Shown here: one piece after another, positions 14,115-14,831 of the stretch
Position numbering within the stretch: the first letter of the stretch is position 1
How the letters are laid out: the number at the start of each line of letters is the position of its first letter
Assembly (NCBI GenBank): GCA_002415785.1
Contig: DIAJ01000002.1
Location: 44,622 to 59,452 of the forward strand
Origin: Flavobacteriales bacterium UBA5081
GTDB lineage: Bacteria > Bacteroidota > Bacteroidia > Flavobacteriales_E > Vicingaceae
Direction: 5' to 3'
DNA: 14,831 nt
Program-made: the position numbers and the translations under genes
Notes under the pieces: model-generated
What the model was told of the DNA's origin: nothing
The model's input: the letters and a program-made list of their open reading frames with translations, nothing else
Databases searched by the model: none

Positions 14115-14831
14115 TTATTTACGGATAATCTTCACATTTCTATCACCAACCCTCAAAATATAAACACCACTGCTATATTCTGAGAGGTCCAAAGTAGTTC
14201 GCTTAGCTTTTAAATTCCCTTTTCGAATTATTTTTCCGGTTATATCTCGTATTTCGAAAACTGCATTATTACTTCTTGTATCACTTTCAATGGTAAAGGC
14301 TCCATTGGTTGGGTTTGGATAAACTGTAAATTGCTCTTCTTTTGCTTTTTGCTCACTCAAGCCGGTGACCACAACATTGTAACAAGCCGAAGTATCCACA
14401 CAATGACTCCGAGATACAACCACCGAATAATTTCCGGTATTGAGTGGTGTAAAGCTACGGTCAGTTGCGCCTACTACAGCAGCATAAGAACTGTCGCAAT
14501 TCAACCATTGGTAAGTAGCAGTACTATCACTTGACACTAAGGTATTGGCTGAAAGTGTTACGCTTGTATATACTGATCCATTACACAGTGAAAATACGCG
14601 AACATGACCGGAATTCAAACCGTTTCCATCATTGCCTAATGCTCCAATAGCTACCGTATTGCTATCTGGCATGCTAACAATAGCAGCCCAATCTGCGGCT
14701 GCTTCCCTGTTTATATCTACTCCTCTTTGTACCCAAGCAGTATCACTCCAACGATAAATGCGCACACGACTGGCGTTCAACCCATTTGAAGTGAATACAC
14801 CTAAAGCTATCGTATTGCTATCCGGCATACT
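14115..14831 (-). CDS. Secreted 52-residue-repeat protein with T9SS type A sorting domain (partial, 5' end missing)
   Basis: The frame is open through the right edge of the window, so only the last 238-239 codons are seen. The Met at 14828 is not a start: it lies inside a repeat unit, as the next unit contains the same SMPDSNT at the same place. Units are 52 residues (156 bp) apart and contain a MPDSNTxAxG core, N-rich loops, VRxY/F, W, QRGVDIN and EAAADW; this resembles beta-propeller-like surface repeats of marine Bacteroidota. Then comes an Ig-like segment (YQWLNCDSS to SFTPLNTGNYSVVVSRS), with cysteines in NCDSS, SHCVDTSACY. The last about 75 residues are the type IX sorting domain: FTVYPNPTNGAFTIES, FEIRDITGKII, and YSSGVYILRVGDRNVKIIRK. 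The protein should be exported by Sec and then across the outer membrane by the Por system. Confidence 0.85.
   Translation of the reverse strand, partial: SMPDSNTIALGVFTSNGLNASRVRIYRWSDTAWVQRGVDINREAAADWAAIVSMPDSNTVAIGALGNDGNGLNSGHVRVFSLCNGSVYTSVTLSANTLVSSDSTATYQWLNCDSSYAAVVGATDRSFTPLNTGNYSVVVSRSHCVDTSACYNVVVTGLSEQKAKEEQFTVYPNPTNGAFTIESDTRSNNAVFEIRDITGKIIRKGNLKAKRTTLDLSEYSSGVYILRVGDRNVKIIRK

Noticed and set aside
1..14831. CRISPR array, insertion sequence, prophage or defence system
   Set aside because: No regularly spaced exact repeats, transposase, integrase or known defence genes were found; the window is housekeeping plus signalling.

Overview
The window looks like chromosomal DNA of an AT-rich member of the Bacteroidota, most likely Flavobacteriales (the order is inferred). 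Three things point there: a protein ending in a type IX secretion (Por) C-terminal sorting domain, a DUF2723/GT117 membrane glycosyltransferase, which is largely a Bacteroidota family, and a perfect TAnnTTTG -7 box, the Bacteroidota housekeeping promoter element, in front of the tRNA gene. Little Shine-Dalgarno sequence is seen before the starts, which also fits.

Layout. Positions 1-407 hold no gene, but contain a 14-bp palindrome at the very edge, a rho-independent-type terminator and a pyrimidine-rich tract. Then comes a plus-strand pair, rbfA (408-743) and a LolC/E-type FtsX permease (748-1956). A 205-nt convergent gap follows; 189 nt of it is 27 successive 7-bp units. Next are dusB (minus) and, divergent from it, a CPBP intramembrane protease (plus, GTG start). 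The CPBP gene ends tail-to-tail, sharing a TTATAA, with a GNAT acetyltransferase that closes a long minus-strand run.

The minus-strand run from 13702 down to 4101 falls into two blocks. The upstream block is a DUF2723/GT117 glycosyltransferase, a small exported protein with a carboxypeptidase-regulatory-like fold, and a stand-alone CheY-like receiver. After a 128-nt gap comes a tightly overlapping block: an NtrC-type sigma-54 activator, a receiver-PAS-histidine kinase, an MscS channel, a PAS/histidine-kinase locus that is broken, and the GNAT gene. The first three junctions of this block overlap by 4, 8 and 4 nt, so they are very probably co-transcribed and translationally coupled. A reasonable inference is a signalling operon in which the NtrB-like kinase drives the sigma-54 activator and an osmotic or envelope-tension valve is made alongside.

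The most notable points are these. (1) The PAS kinase downstream of mscS has lost the end of its PAS domain, its linker and the start of the HisKA domain, including the phospho-accepting histidine; the two halves lie in different frames but the ATPase domain is intact. (2) The receiver at the N-terminus of the intact kinase carries Glu where the phospho-Asp should be. (3) The dusB/permease gap is a phase-locked heptad-periodic sequence, and a related tract lies in inverse orientation upstream of rbfA.

At the right end a tRNA-Gln(TTG) with its own promoter and strong terminator stands alone. It is followed by the 3' end of a secreted 52-residue-repeat protein on the minus strand, cut by the window edge.
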